Origin: Phycisphaeraceae bacterium
Lineage (GTDB): Bacteria > Planctomycetota > Phycisphaerae > Phycisphaerales > Phycisphaeraceae
DNA: 64,000 bases
NCBI GenBank assembly: GCA_020851735.1
Contig: JADZCD010000010.1
Coordinates: 1 to 64,000, forward strand
Direction: 5' to 3'
Part shown: positions 7,388 through 15,777 of the stretch, in pieces
Position numbering within the stretch: position 1 is the first letter of the stretch
How the letters are laid out: each line of letters begins with the position of its first letter
Notes under the pieces: generated by a model
What the model was told of the DNA's origin: nothing
Database searches by the model: none
The model's input: only the letters and a program-made list of their open reading frames with translations
Program-made: the position numbers and the translations under genes

Positions 7388-10232
7388 ACCTCAGCAGCTT
7401 GCCGGCTTCCAGTATTCCCTGCCGCCCGAGACTATCGATTACCCATTCCGCACGAAGGCGAATTTCTCCCTCCATCTTCATGCACCTCCTCAAAATGCGT
7501 TTGGCGCTTTTAAACCACTGCGGAGCACGATGGCTCGCACCGCTCGCATTCACCATCATTTCAAGAATCTCAACTGACCTCTGGAGGTCAGCCGCACAAA
7601 TTCTGGCCAACTGTTCAACAATCATATCGTCCGCCTCAGCCTCGGGAGCGGACATCACAAACGCGTGCAGTCTCTCGATAGACCACTTTCGATCAAGTTT
7701 CCCCGATACAAACCACCCACCAAACACATGGCTGGCCTTTCTATTTTCAGCGTCATACCGTCCGCCACGCGCCCAATACCAATCCCATAGCGCCGCTAGT
7801 TCTTTCTTGTTGGGTCTCGACTGCGCGTCAGCTGGCCATTCCTGTAACACATTTCCGACAAACTGTAAGGCGTGTTCCCGCACCGCCGGAGACTCGATCA
7901 CCGCCTTCACAATTCCGTCATCCGACTCCAGATTCAGCTCTCCCCATACGTACAACATCATCAGGTGTTCGGCCATTCGCTCGAACGGCACTATCCCTCT
8001 TGCCTTTTGGTTTGGCAATTGCCTCGTCGCGCAACGGTACTCACATTTCAGAATACGATAGATCTCTGGATGGGACCGAGAGACTGTTACAAGCGTGTTC
8101 CATGCTGCCCATCCCAAAGGATCCGGCGAATTACTCTGATTCCTACAGATATTGAAAATACGCTGGGCATTTTTTTCAAGCCACGCTTTATCGATATTAT
8201 ACAATAGACCGAAATACGCCCCATAGCAGGCACGCACGGATATGTCCCGCCCTAGAGGACTCTCGAGTCGATCCCGCAACATTTTCTGGACCCCAGGCAT
8301 CACCTCAAAGCCTAACACATATACTTCCTTGTCGTTCTCTCTCGTAACATGATGCATCCGCACCCATTTTGCATACTCAAACACTGCCCGCATAGCTCGG
8401 CCCGCACGACTATTCAAATATCTGCTCGTAAAGTCAAATACTTTTGCCTCTTCATCGTCACCAAGCATCTCGCTGAATTCTTCCGCCGTCAGGTCTGCGG
8501 CCTTTCTTATTACCGACCACATTAAGTCTTTGTAGGTAATACCAATTCCGGACGCGAGAAGCTGCATCGCAAACTCAACCACACTGTTGAGTAATCGCCC
8601 CCACTTCTCCCGCTCCGCATCCTTGTCAGCCTTAGGCACTGGCTCATCGACTACCCACTGACACAAAGGCAGCACCGCTTTTGCTAATGCCTCCTTGTGA
8701 TCCTTAACGTGCTGTGTCATCTCACCGATAAACTCTTGAATGAGTTCTGGCGGTCGCCCACATAATGCTGTCGCCTGCTCTGCGGCGCCTACCGCATTCC
8801 TCCCTACACACGTCGCAAACGCGCTATACAAATCCTCCCGTCTCGGCCCCCATGTGCCATCCTCGGTCTCTTCCCTCCATTTGCTCACCTCTTCCAGCGC
8901 TTTCTCAAACCCCATCTCCTGAAGCTGATCAACCGTAAAGGGGCTCCTCGGCTCACGGAAACCCGACGACACGCTCATGTCCACGAAGTGTGGCTCACCA
9001 TATTTATCTTTTAACTCTTCAAACGTCACCTTCCATTCCCCTCCCAGCCAATCTCGAATCCACCAAAGCTTTTGTAGTTGCCAAGCCTGTTTTCGCGCGA
9101 CGCGATCCTCTTCCGTAGCGGCGCGATCATTCCAACGTCTAAAATCTTCATCAAATCCCGTCATGTCAGGACCATCTTGAATCCAACCGTATACTTGTTG
9201 CCGATCGGCTTCCTCCAACAATCCAAATCGCTTCCCGATGAGCCGAGAGTATTCGTGCATGAACCTACCCTCATCATCGTCGAAGAGCTCTCTAGTCAGC
9301 ATCCGCTTTCTGGCCAAATCGGTATTTGCCTCCGCGAATTCGTTAACTAAATGCAGCCCAATCCGTCTGAAAATGACGTACTTCTGCCGCTCGAGAATCT
9401 CCAAAACTTCTCGTAGCGACATTTTCTCTTCTCGGACAATAAGCTCAGTGGCATCACGTATCCTTGCTACTAGGGCCGATTGGACGCTGTGCAGATTCTC
9501 CGTGTGTTCCTCGACGGCAGGCCGCCAGAGGGCGGAATCATCCTCGCTCGACATTTCCTTCAAGTATCCTTGCCGATCCATCGTATTAATCAGGCCTCGA
9601 CATGCGAGATGCAGGGCCATAGTCGGAACGCACCGAGCCAATGATGGCAGGACAGTCTCCCACGCCTGTTGATACCAGTATTCCTCGGAATCTCCTCTCC
9701 TTTGCCTCCTGTTACAGTCCGCCTCAGGCTCTAGAAGTACATACGCCAATGCGAACGCTACAGCGGGTTGTCGTTTGTTCGCGAGATAAACAATGAAGTC
9801 TGCAATCTCATCCTTAAAGAGATCGAGGTTGTGTTCCTGCAACGTTACAATGATGTTGGGCACAAGCTTCATACCATACTGAAGAGGCATCGCCATTGCA
9901 GCCTGCACCATATTGCGTACCACCCACGGGTTATCCGTGACTATCCGCGAAAACACTTCAGTAACTTCTGCCGGCTCGCGCCTAGCCATTCTTGCCAAAT
10001 ACCTCGACGCACCCCATGGTCCTTTCTCGGGATCTGGAGGACTGTCATAACATCCAGCAATCGCCAAAGGCTTTATCCATGTAGATGTTTTAAGGATATC
10101 CCAAAAACTTCTCTCCAGATCTTTGTCCACAAGCAACTCTACAACATATCGCACTAGATCAGTACGTGGGGTTTGCCTGACGGCGTTTTGAAGACATTGG
10201 AGCTGTTTAAAAAAACTAGGCGGTGACGTCAT
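7386..10232 (-). CDS. Large helical-repeat protein, putative sensor partner of the SIR2 gene
   Basis: 948 residues. The ATG at 10232 has GAGGTG six bases upstream and lies inside the 3' end of the SIR2-like gene (17-base overlap), so translation is probably coupled. The chain is almost wholly helical, with HEAT/ARM-like units. Residues 43-83 carry FWDILKTSTWIKPL, then a GCYDSPPDP turn and SRYLARMA. I recall this W-x-x-P-L, small residue, PP, YL-x-R-M-A pattern from the C-terminal sensor regions of STAND/NACHT-type defence proteins. A later SPFTVDQLQEMGFEKALEEV segment also fits those. No Walker A, nuclease or protease motif is visible. The likely role is sensing or scaffolding for the NADase. 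GC content and codon choice look lower and more mixed than in flanking genes, pointing to horizontal transfer. Confidence 0.85.
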   Translation of the reverse strand: MTSPPSFFKQLQCLQNAVRQTPRTDLVRYVVELLVDKDLERSFWDILKTSTWIKPLAIAGCYDSPPDPEKGPWGASRYLARMARREPAEVTEVFSRIVTDNPWVVRNMVQAAMAMPLQYGMKLVPNIIVTLQEHNLDLFKDEIADFIVYLANKRQPAVAFALAYVLLEPEADCNRRQRRGDSEEYWYQQAWETVLPSLARCVPTMALHLACRGLINTMDRQGYLKEMSSEDDSALWRPAVEEHTENLHSVQSALVARIRDATELIVREEKMSLREVLEILERQKYVIFRRIGLHLVNEFAEANTDLARKRMLTRELFDDDEGRFMHEYSRLIGKRFGLLEEADRQQVYGWIQDGPDMTGFDEDFRRWNDRAATEEDRVARKQAWQLQKLWWIRDWLGGEWKVTFEELKDKYGEPHFVDMSVSSGFREPRSPFTVDQLQEMGFEKALEEVSKWREETEDGTWGPRREDLYSAFATCVGRNAVGAAEQATALCGRPPELIQEFIGEMTQHVKDHKEALAKAVLPLCQWVVDEPVPKADKDAEREKWGRLLNSVVEFAMQLLASGIGITYKDLMWSVIRKAADLTAEEFSEMLGDDEEAKVFDFTSRYLNSRAGRAMRAVFEYAKWVRMHHVTRENDKEVYVLGFEVMPGVQKMLRDRLESPLGRDISVRACYGAYFGLLYNIDKAWLEKNAQRIFNICRNQSNSPDPLGWAAWNTLVTVSRSHPEIYRILKCEYRCATRQLPNQKARGIVPFERMAEHLMMLYVWGELNLESDDGIVKAVIESPAVREHALQFVGNVLQEWPADAQSRPNKKELAALWDWYWARGGRYDAENRKASHVFGGWFVSGKLDRKWSIERLHAFVMSAPEAEADDMIVEQLARICAADLQRSVEILEMMVNASGASHRAPQWFKSAKRILRRCMKMEGEIRLRAEWVIDSLGRQGILEAGKLLR

Positions 10233-11214
10233 GTGGCACCTCGACCTTTTCAGCCGGACGAACAGATTGGGGCCAGTTCTGCCAGAAGGGCTTAAGTCGC
10301 TTTCTCAGACCATTGTGATAGTTATCTTCTGGATCGTATGGCACAACGATAAGGCCGAGTTGTTGATAGTATGCCTCGTTGTCACTCCATTGTGCATCAG
10401 CGCTACTCTTATCATGTGCTAGATTCCTATCATCCTCACACTGTAATTTGTGTGGTTTGGGCAGTAAAATAATACGTTGTTTGGATTTGTCCGCATGAAA
10501 CTGCTTGCGAAGAGCTGCACATTCTGCGGATAGTTGTGGCCATGCAGGCTCCCGTAAACCGCAGCCGATAAAGCATATATTCTCGTGCTCTAAAAACCCT
10601 TTTAAAAGCCTGGTCACAGGGCTTTCGCCCTTTCCGTTATTGGGATATGCTAAATCGTATTCTGAGCGAGAAAATATTATCTTATCCGTCGCGGGCGTCG
10701 GTTCTTCATCGATCAGCCCATGGAGGTAATACACGGGTATTCTGCCTCGCTCAGGAGTTCCTAAGTCGGGGTATGAAAAAATTTCACATTTGTGTTCAGG
10801 TTGTCTTGCTCTGATGGCTAGAAGTGGGTCTAAGTTGAGAGTCACATAGGCTTTGATTGAGGGAATACGGAGCAGTTCCGTGTAAAGATGATTGTCGCCT
10901 CTTACGGTACCGAACCACCTTCCGAGGCTTTGCAGATATGCCGAATAATCTTTGTTTCTAGCTTCTTGAGCACCATCTAGGAGCTGATTTGCTGTTGCAC
11001 TCTCAGGCAACTGTTCCGGCAGTCCACATGAGGCCCTTACAGTATTGACTATTTCGTGCCACTTACCGTAATTGTTCCACGATAATCCTGATCCAATGAA
11101 TAAAACACATTTGCTTGACGTCATTAGGTCGGTGAGCACCGCTTGCCCGTCGTTGTTTTGAAGATTAGTCAAATTCGATAACCCCGCCAGAAAATCACCG
11201 CGGAAGGTCGACAC
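10216..11214 (-). CDS. SIR2-like NADase domain protein
   Basis: 332 residues, GTG start at 11214; the ATG 30 codons later is an alternative just before the core. The fold is that of the SIR2-like (SIR2_2/STALD) family that degrades NAD+ in defence systems. Visible motifs: GSGLS at 41-45 for the dinucleotide loop, TLNLD at 125-129 (the family's TNYD, catalytic Asn127 and Asp129), YLHG at 163-166 with the catalytic His165, and FIGCGLREP at 215-223. There is no zinc-finger, so it is not a classical protein deacetylase. It is the first gene of a two-gene unit with the 948-residue helical protein. Expected outcome on activation is NAD+ depletion and abortive infection, which is inference from related systems. 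Confidence 0.88.
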   Translation of the reverse strand: MSTFRGDFLAGLSNLTNLQNNDGQAVLTDLMTSSKCVLFIGSGLSWNNYGKWHEIVNTVRASCGLPEQLPESATANQLLDGAQEARNKDYSAYLQSLGRWFGTVRGDNHLYTELLRIPSIKAYVTLNLDPLLAIRARQPEHKCEIFSYPDLGTPERGRIPVYYLHGLIDEEPTPATDKIIFSRSEYDLAYPNNGKGESPVTRLLKGFLEHENICFIGCGLREPAWPQLSAECAALRKQFHADKSKQRIILLPKPHKLQCEDDRNLAHDKSSADAQWSDNEAYYQQLGLIVVPYDPEDNYHNGLRKRLKPFWQNWPQSVRPAEKVEVPHDVTA

Positions 11215-11905
11215 AGGCTGCTAGCTAGGAGTTTACCAGATTGGACAGCACTGCCTGTTCTGCATTTGCGGCCACGCACGACCTTCCCCACTCATGTCGA
11301 TTCCGCATCTTACGCCAAATATCTTACCCCCTCCCCTTCACTTTCGTCCCCCCCGCGCGCACAAAACCGAACACTTTGCTCGCAGTCGATTGGCAAAAAA
11401 TTGACAACGTAATCCTAGCCCCACAATCATCTTACGTCTCCACATGGTGCAATCTGTGCGCACAGAAGCGCTACGACGCCCCTATATAGAGGGACGTGTT
11501 TTCCCCGTCCCTGCCCCAGGCCACCCCGGAAGGCAACTTCCGGGGTCCGGGGGCGACATTGGTGCTCGTGTGTCTACTCCAAGCGAACGGCAGAGAAAAC
11601 CTGCCACTGTCACCTGGGCTTAGCCCAATAGGTCGCTTGCGAGTGGCCCTTGCCCCGTCGTCTGTATTCGCGGGAGCGGACAGCCGACGGTCGGGCCGAG
11701 GACGCCGTGGCGCACCGTACGTGCTTCCTTTTCTTGTCTCGCGCACGTACTAGGCAAGACCCGATGACCGCTCCCATCCGCGGCCTGCTGAAACTGCGCC
11801 CAATTCCGGCACAAGCACCAAAGACAGTTCAAGCGTTCGCTGGCAAGCTCGCCCCCGGAAGGAAACTCCCGGTAAGCGAGCTTGTCCCGCGCGCCCCTTC
11901 CGGAT

Positions 11906-11934
11906 TCAGCCCCCGGCTCCGCCGGGGGGTACGT
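11906..11934 (+). repeat. Hairpin repeat family E
   Basis: Arms GCCCCCGGC and GCCGGGGGG around TCC, ending in GTACG. Copies at 15571 and 41224 lie in the opposite orientation. Confidence 0.8.
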
Positions 11935-11940
11935 GTCTTC

Positions 11941-11967
11941 GAAGCCCACGGATTGCATCCGTGGGTT
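11941..11967 (+). repeat. Hairpin repeat family B
   Basis: Same arms and orientation as 7361-7387 (CCCACGGAT with ATCCGTGGG, preceded by GAAG); only the loop and one flank base differ. Confidence 0.88.
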
Positions 11968-11977
11968 GCCTTAAACA

Positions 11978-12003
11978 AGCCCAGGCATTGCCATGCCTGG
12001 GTC
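11978..12003 (+). repeat. Hairpin repeat family I
   Basis: Arms CCCAGGCAT and ATGCCTGGG around TGCC, preceded by AAG and followed by TCGCC. It resembles families B and C in layout with another stem. Confidence 0.8.
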
Positions 12004-12035
12004 GCCTTGCTTGTCTTGCATGCCTTAAATCCCCC

Positions 12036-12060
12036 AGCCCCGCATGGAAATGCGGGGCCG
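12036..12060 (+). repeat. Hairpin repeat family G
   Basis: Arms GCCCCGCAT and ATGCGGGGC, second copy of the element at 6454. Confidence 0.85.
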
Positions 12061-12109
12061 ATTCCCTGTCTTCCGTAGGCGCCCAGGAAACCTATCCCGC
12101 GCGCCTAAC

Positions 12110-12982
12110 CTATTCCTCTTGCTTTGCCGTCTCCCGCCCCAGGATCATGTTGTCGATCAGGCGCACGGGGCCGAGGCGGCCGGCGGCGAGGGCGACGACG
12201 CCGCGGGTGAGGCGCGGTTCGATCGAATCCAGCGGCGTGAGCGTCAGGGGGTGGCGGATCACCGCGTAATCCACGGCAAAATGGTGGGCTTCCATGGCTT
12301 GGCGCATGGCGTCTTCGACGATCTGCGGGTCGGTCTGGCCATCCTGTTCGACCATGGCTTTGGCTACGCCCAGCGCTTTATACAGCCCCGTGGCGTGACG
12401 GCGATTTTCCGCATCCAGGTACCGATTGCGGCTGGACATGGCCAGGCCGTCGGGCTCGCGCACGGTGGGCAGCACGACGTTGCGGATGGGCATGGCCAGG
12501 TCGCGCATCATCGCGTCCACCACGCGGCACTGCTGGTAATCCTTCTGGCCCCAGCAGGCGATGTCGGGCCCGACAATGTTGAGCAGCTTGGCGACCACGC
12601 GGCACACGCCGGTAAAGTGACCGGGGCGGATTTTGCCCTCTAAAATGTCGTCCAACCCGGGCAGGGAGATTCGGCAGCCGACGTCCTGTGGGGGGTACAT
12701 TTCCTCCACCTCCGGGCAGAACACGCCCGCCACGCCGGCCTTTTCGCAGAGCTGCAGGTCGTCGTTGATGGTGCGCGGGTAGCGGGCGAAGTCTTCGTTA
12801 GGCCCAAACTGCGTGGGATTGACGAAGATGCTCACGACCACGTGATCAGCCAGCTGTCGGCCCGCGCGCATAAGCCAGGCGTGCCCGTCATGCAGCGCGC
12901 CCATGGTGGGCACAAACGCGACGGACCCAGCGAGGGCCTGGCGCTGCTTGCGAGTTTCTTGAATGGTGGTGGCGATCCACAT
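12110..12982 (-). CDS. panC: Pantothenate synthetase
   Basis: 290 residues. The enzyme joins pantoate and beta-alanine with ATP to make pantothenate, in the cytoplasm, on the route to coenzyme A. Characteristic stretches are FVPTMGALHDGH (ATP site HIGH-like, near residues 23-34), VVSIFVNPTQF (48-58), the GQKDYQQ and KSMS-like MSSRNRYL (near 186-193) loops of the nucleotidyltransferase fold. Length is normal. No Shine-Dalgarno is seen: the sequence before the ATG is the complement of a GTTAGGAG array. Other pan genes are not nearby. Function is secure. Confidence 0.97.
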   Translation of the reverse strand: MWIATTIQETRKQRQALAGSVAFVPTMGALHDGHAWLMRAGRQLADHVVVSIFVNPTQFGPNEDFARYPRTINDDLQLCEKAGVAGVFCPEVEEMYPPQDVGCRISLPGLDDILEGKIRPGHFTGVCRVVAKLLNIVGPDIACWGQKDYQQCRVVDAMMRDLAMPIRNVVLPTVREPDGLAMSSRNRYLDAENRRHATGLYKALGVAKAMVEQDGQTDPQIVEDAMRQAMEAHHFAVDYAVIRHPLTLTPLDSIEPRLTRGVVALAAGRLGPVRLIDNMILGRETAKQEE

Positions 12983-12985
12983 GTT

Positions 12986-13040
12986 GGTAGGAGTTAGGAG
13001 TTAGGAGTTAGGAGTTAGGAGTTAGGAGTTAGGAGTTAGG
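12986..13040 (+). repeat. Tandem octamer GTTAGGAG, about 6.5 copies
   Basis: A period-8 array immediately upstream of panC, G-rich on the plus strand. On the panC coding strand it reads as CTCCTAAC units, so it cannot supply a ribosome site for panC. Looser relatives of the same word occur at 14336-14372 and 36325-36362. Confidence 0.88.
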
Positions 13041-13166
13041 GAAGTCTACATTTTTTTGTGAGGTTGAGAGTCCTGTGATCTTCACATCGGCAATCGGAAA
13101 TCGGCAATCGCCTAACTTCCTAAAGCACCGGGCGCACTACCGGGGGCGGATGATAATACCGCTTGC

Positions 13167-14288
13167 TTACGCGCGCGGCTCGTTGCCTCCGGGGCTTTCG
13201 GTACTTCCGGGGGGGGGTGGGAATTTTATCGCTTCGCCGGTGACGCGGCGGTACATTTGGAGGGTCGCGGCGACCTGGCGGGAGGGGACGTGTTTATCCT
13301 TGACCCACTGGCGGCTGCGCAGGCCCAGGGCGCGGGCGTCGGGGGGGTGTTGGATGAGTCGTTCGAGCAATTCGATCCAGCGGCGGGAGTCAGCTGATTC
13401 AGCCAGCCAGGCGGTTTGGTCTTCCACCAGGTAATCGACCCAGGGATCGGAACGCGCCAGGACGGGCAGGCCGTGGGCCATGGCCTGGAGGATGACGCTG
13501 CGCGACTTGCCTAGGGGTTGGGGGTGGATGAGCACGTCGGACTTAAGGAGTGCTTCGCGGTGGCCCAGGCGGCGGGGAACGAGGCTGACGAATTCCAGCA
13601 GGCCGTTGCGCTGGGCCAGTTGCCAGAGGCTGCGCTGTTCGGAACGCTGGCCGTCGAGGAAGAAGTGGATGTCCGGATGGCGATCGACGACGTGGCGGAT
13701 GGCGGTGAAGAGGGCTTCGTAATCTTCGTCGACCTCGCCATTGCCGCTGACCACGGCGCAGGTGACTTCGCCAGCCTCGTTGCGCAGGACGTTTTCAGGC
13801 AGGTACACGCCGGGGGCGATGACTTCCACGGGTGTTTGTCGGCCATGGACCTTGCGGGCGATGGCCTGGCCGAGGGGCGCGGTGGTGGTGACGAAGGCGA
13901 GGGGGGCGCGGCCTTTGCGGCGGAGCAGGCGATCGGCTTCGGTCAGGTCCAGCACGCTGGTGGCGCCGAGGATGACGGGGATGTTCAGGCGATCGGACAG
14001 GCGCACGGCCGCGCCCCAGAGGCGGCCATCCAGGGCGTGGATGAGGTCGACGCCGAGTTTTTCCAGCTCGTCGGCCACGCGGGTGAGGCGCCAGCTGCGG
14101 AGCAGCGGCCAGCGGGAATCGCGCCAGGTGACCACGTCGCCGAAGGTGGTGATTTCATGCTCGGGCACGAGGTTGGGCACGACCTGGGCGACGCGGACTT
14201 GTTCGTCGATGAGGCCCACGACCAGATGGCGGAACATGCGGAGTTCCTCATCGAGCCAGGCGGTGTTGGCCAGCAGGGCGACGTGCAT
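13167..14288 (-). CDS. Glycosyltransferase, GT4-like
   Basis: 373 residues. The fold is GT-B: an N-terminal acceptor half (HVALLANTAWLDEELRMFRHLVVGLIDE, with LIHALDGRLWGAAVRLSDRLNIPVI) and a C-terminal nucleotide-sugar half (SDVLIHPQPLGKSRSVILQAMAHGLPVLA, resembling the E-x7-E region of GT4 but with Gln/Ser at the first Glu position). It would transfer a sugar from an NDP-sugar to an unknown acceptor. The last 20 residues (FPPPPGSTESPGGNEPRA-like) are encoded by ACTTCCGGGG-type repeat DNA near 13198, so the tail is probably not part of the fold. It lies upstream of panC on the same strand, 184 bases away, but no functional link is apparent. Confidence 0.85.
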   Translation of the reverse strand: MHVALLANTAWLDEELRMFRHLVVGLIDEQVRVAQVVPNLVPEHEITTFGDVVTWRDSRWPLLRSWRLTRVADELEKLGVDLIHALDGRLWGAAVRLSDRLNIPVILGATSVLDLTEADRLLRRKGRAPLAFVTTTAPLGQAIARKVHGRQTPVEVIAPGVYLPENVLRNEAGEVTCAVVSGNGEVDEDYEALFTAIRHVVDRHPDIHFFLDGQRSEQRSLWQLAQRNGLLEFVSLVPRRLGHREALLKSDVLIHPQPLGKSRSVILQAMAHGLPVLARSDPWVDYLVEDQTAWLAESADSRRWIELLERLIQHPPDARALGLRSRQWVKDKHVPSRQVAATLQMYRRVTGEAIKFPPPPGSTESPGGNEPRA

Positions 14289-14490
14289 GGTATGATGCTA
14301 ACAGATGCGGGGAAAGGGGGGGAGAGGACAAGAGGAGTTAGGAATCAGGAGTTGGGAATTGGGAGTCAGGAGGAGCCGATGGCCGGGGGATGATGCGCCA
14401 GAGGGGCAAAGTCAAGGCAAGGATTGAGCTTAGCGTCTTGAACATCGCCAATCGGAAATCGGAAATCGGCGATCGACTCTAGATTGGATC

Positions 14491-14526
14491 AGCACACATC
14501 ACCCTTCGGGCTGATGTGTGGCACCC
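14491..14526 (+). repeat. Hairpin repeat family D
   Basis: Arms CACACATCA and TGATGTGTG with a nested CCC/GGG tip around TTCG, then GCACCC. Other copies: 18702, 36194, 42281. Confidence 0.87.
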
Positions 14527-14536
14527 AGACGGGGGG

Positions 14537-14578
14537 AACTTCCGGGGGGAACTTGCGGGGGAAACTTCCGGGGGGCGT
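14537..14578 (+). repeat. Array of AACTTCCGGGG words before prmC
   Basis: Three G-rich units (two with ACTTCCGGGG, one with ACTTGCGGGG) ending 13 bases before the prmC start codon. Confidence 0.78.
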
Positions 14579-14591
14579 TACAATCAGGGGC

Positions 14592-15488
14592 ATGAGCGAA
14601 GGATCGGGACAAGCGCAGGAGCGGTGGACGACGCGGCGGCTGCTGGCGTGGACGGCGGATTACTTCACGCGGCGGGGGGTGGACAGTCCGCGGTTGTCAG
14701 CTGAGATGTTGCTGGCGCACGTGCTGGGGGTTGAGCGCATCAAGTTGTATACGGACCTGGATCGCCCGACATCGGACTTGGAGCGCGCGGCCTATCGGGA
14801 GCTGGTGGAGCGGGCGGCCCAGCATGAGCCGGTGGATTACCTGGTGGGGCAGGCGCCGTTTTTTTCCATGACGTTCGCGGTTAATCGGGCGGTGCTGATT
14901 CCGCGTCCGAGCACGGAGACGCTGGTGGAGCACGTGATCCAGCATCATCGGCGGACGCCGGGGTTTCATGGGCCGTTGATCGCGGACGTGGGGACGGGCA
15001 GCGGGGCGATCGCGATCGCCATCGCCAAGCACATTCCCACTTGCCGGGTGGTGGCCACGGACCAGAGCGCGGCAGCGCTGGAGGTGGCTAAGCGGAACGC
15101 CAAGGCGCACGGGGTGGCGGACCGGATTGATTTTCGCCAGGGGAATTTATTGGAGCCGTTGGCGGACCAGGTGCATCGGGTGCGGTATCTGTTGTCCAAC
15201 CCGCCGTACATCAGCGACGCGGAGTGGGAGGCGGTGGGGCCGAACGTGAAGGACTATGAGCCGACCGAGGCGCTGCGCGGGGGCGTGGATGGGCTAAAAT
15301 ACATTCGCCCGCTGCTGGCGGGAGCGAGCGAACTGCTGGGCCCGCCGGCGCAGGTATTGATTGAGATTGCCGCGGCGCAGAAGCAGGAAGTGCTGCGGCT
15401 GGCGGGGGAGAGTCCGGGGCTGTCCAATCCACGGGTGCTGGCGGATCATGAGGGATTGCCGCGCGTGCGGGTGGCGGACGCGATGTAG
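14592..15488 (+). CDS. prmC: Release factor glutamine methyltransferase
   Basis: 298 residues from the ATG at 14592. A longer frame starts at 14484, but its extra residues are encoded by a family D hairpin and a G-rich array. PrmC methylates the Gln of the GGQ motif in peptide release factors with S-adenosylmethionine. Motifs: IPRPSTET (103-110), the SAM loop DVGTGSGAIAIAIA (132-145) and the catalytic NPPY at 203-206. The N-terminal helical domain (about 10-80) binds the release factor. prfA, its usual partner, is not adjacent. A copy of the last 40 bases of the gene recurs at 15620. Confidence 0.95.
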   Translation: MSEGSGQAQERWTTRRLLAWTADYFTRRGVDSPRLSAEMLLAHVLGVERIKLYTDLDRPTSDLERAAYRELVERAAQHEPVDYLVGQAPFFSMTFAVNRAVLIPRPSTETLVEHVIQHHRRTPGFHGPLIADVGTGSGAIAIAIAKHIPTCRVVATDQSAAALEVAKRNAKAHGVADRIDFRQGNLLEPLADQVHRVRYLLSNPPYISDAEWEAVGPNVKDYEPTEALRGGVDGLKYIRPLLAGASELLGPPAQVLIEIAAAQKQEVLRLAGESPGLSNPRVLADHEGLPRVRVADAM

Positions 15489-15525
15489 GGGGGGAAGAGT
15501 CTTTTTGAAGTCATCAAGAAAGAAT

Positions 15526-15552
15526 AGCCCAGGGATTTTTTCCCTGGGCTTT
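15526..15552 (+). repeat. Hairpin repeat family C
   Basis: Arms GCCCAGGGA and TCCCTGGGC around a T-rich loop, followed by TTTA. It lies 38 bases after prmC and may terminate it weakly. Confidence 0.85.
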
Positions 15553-15570
15553 AGGAAGGCCACGTACGGA

Positions 15571-15599
15571 GGTACCCCCTGGCGAAGCGGGGGCTGAGA
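15571..15599 (+). repeat. Hairpin repeat family E
   Basis: Arms ACCCCCTGGC and GCGGGGGCT-type around GAA (imperfect), followed by GAGA. Inverted relative to 11906. Confidence 0.75.
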
Positions 15600-15619
15600 C
15601 AGAGCGGGGCGGGCGGGGC

Positions 15620-15668
15620 ACGAGGGATTGCCGCGCGTGCTGGTGGCGGACGCGATGTAGGGGGGGCG
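15620..15668 (+). pseudogene. Duplicate of the prmC 3' end
   Basis: This stretch repeats 15449-15497 almost exactly: the codons for EGLPRVRVADAM, the TAG stop and the following G-run, with one change (CGG to CTG). The copies lie 171 bases apart with family C and E hairpins between them. It has no start and is not a gene. Confidence 0.85.
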
Positions 15669-15777
15669 GGGGCGCGCGATTCATTTACAGACGAATTGGG
15701 CTGTTATATCATGCGGATCATCGTGGCGACCAGGCCATTCTGGCGGTGAGTTCATCACCTCAACGGGGAGTATCGAC

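Larger units (their letters stand above)
11215..12109. other. Gene-free, repeat-rich region upstream of the SIR2 gene
   Basis: About 900 bases without a credible gene. The SIR2 promoter should lie in the first 250 bases. From about 11500 on the DNA is a patchwork of hairpins and G-rich words: CCCCGGAAG next to ACTTCCGGGG at 11518-11540, long arms GCAAGCTCGC and GCGAGCTTGT near 11840-11885, then family E, B, I and G copies. It separates the low-GC unit from panC. Confidence 0.6.

Noticed and set aside
7386-10232. STAND ATPase in the SIR2 partner
   Set aside because: No Walker A or B motif could be found anywhere in the 948 residues.
10216-11214. Classical sirtuin deacetylase
   Set aside because: The zinc-binding Cys pairs are missing and the motif set (TLNLD, LHG, GCGLREP) fits SIR2-like NADases.
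11381-11440. Plus-strand promoter with TTGACA near 11400
   Set aside because: A TTGACA word is present, but no convincing -10 follows at 16-18 bases and no gene lies downstream on that strand.
11215-13166. oriC at the skew switch
   Set aside because: No DnaA box cluster (TTATCCACA-like) or dnaA/dnaN genes were seen, so an origin cannot be claimed.
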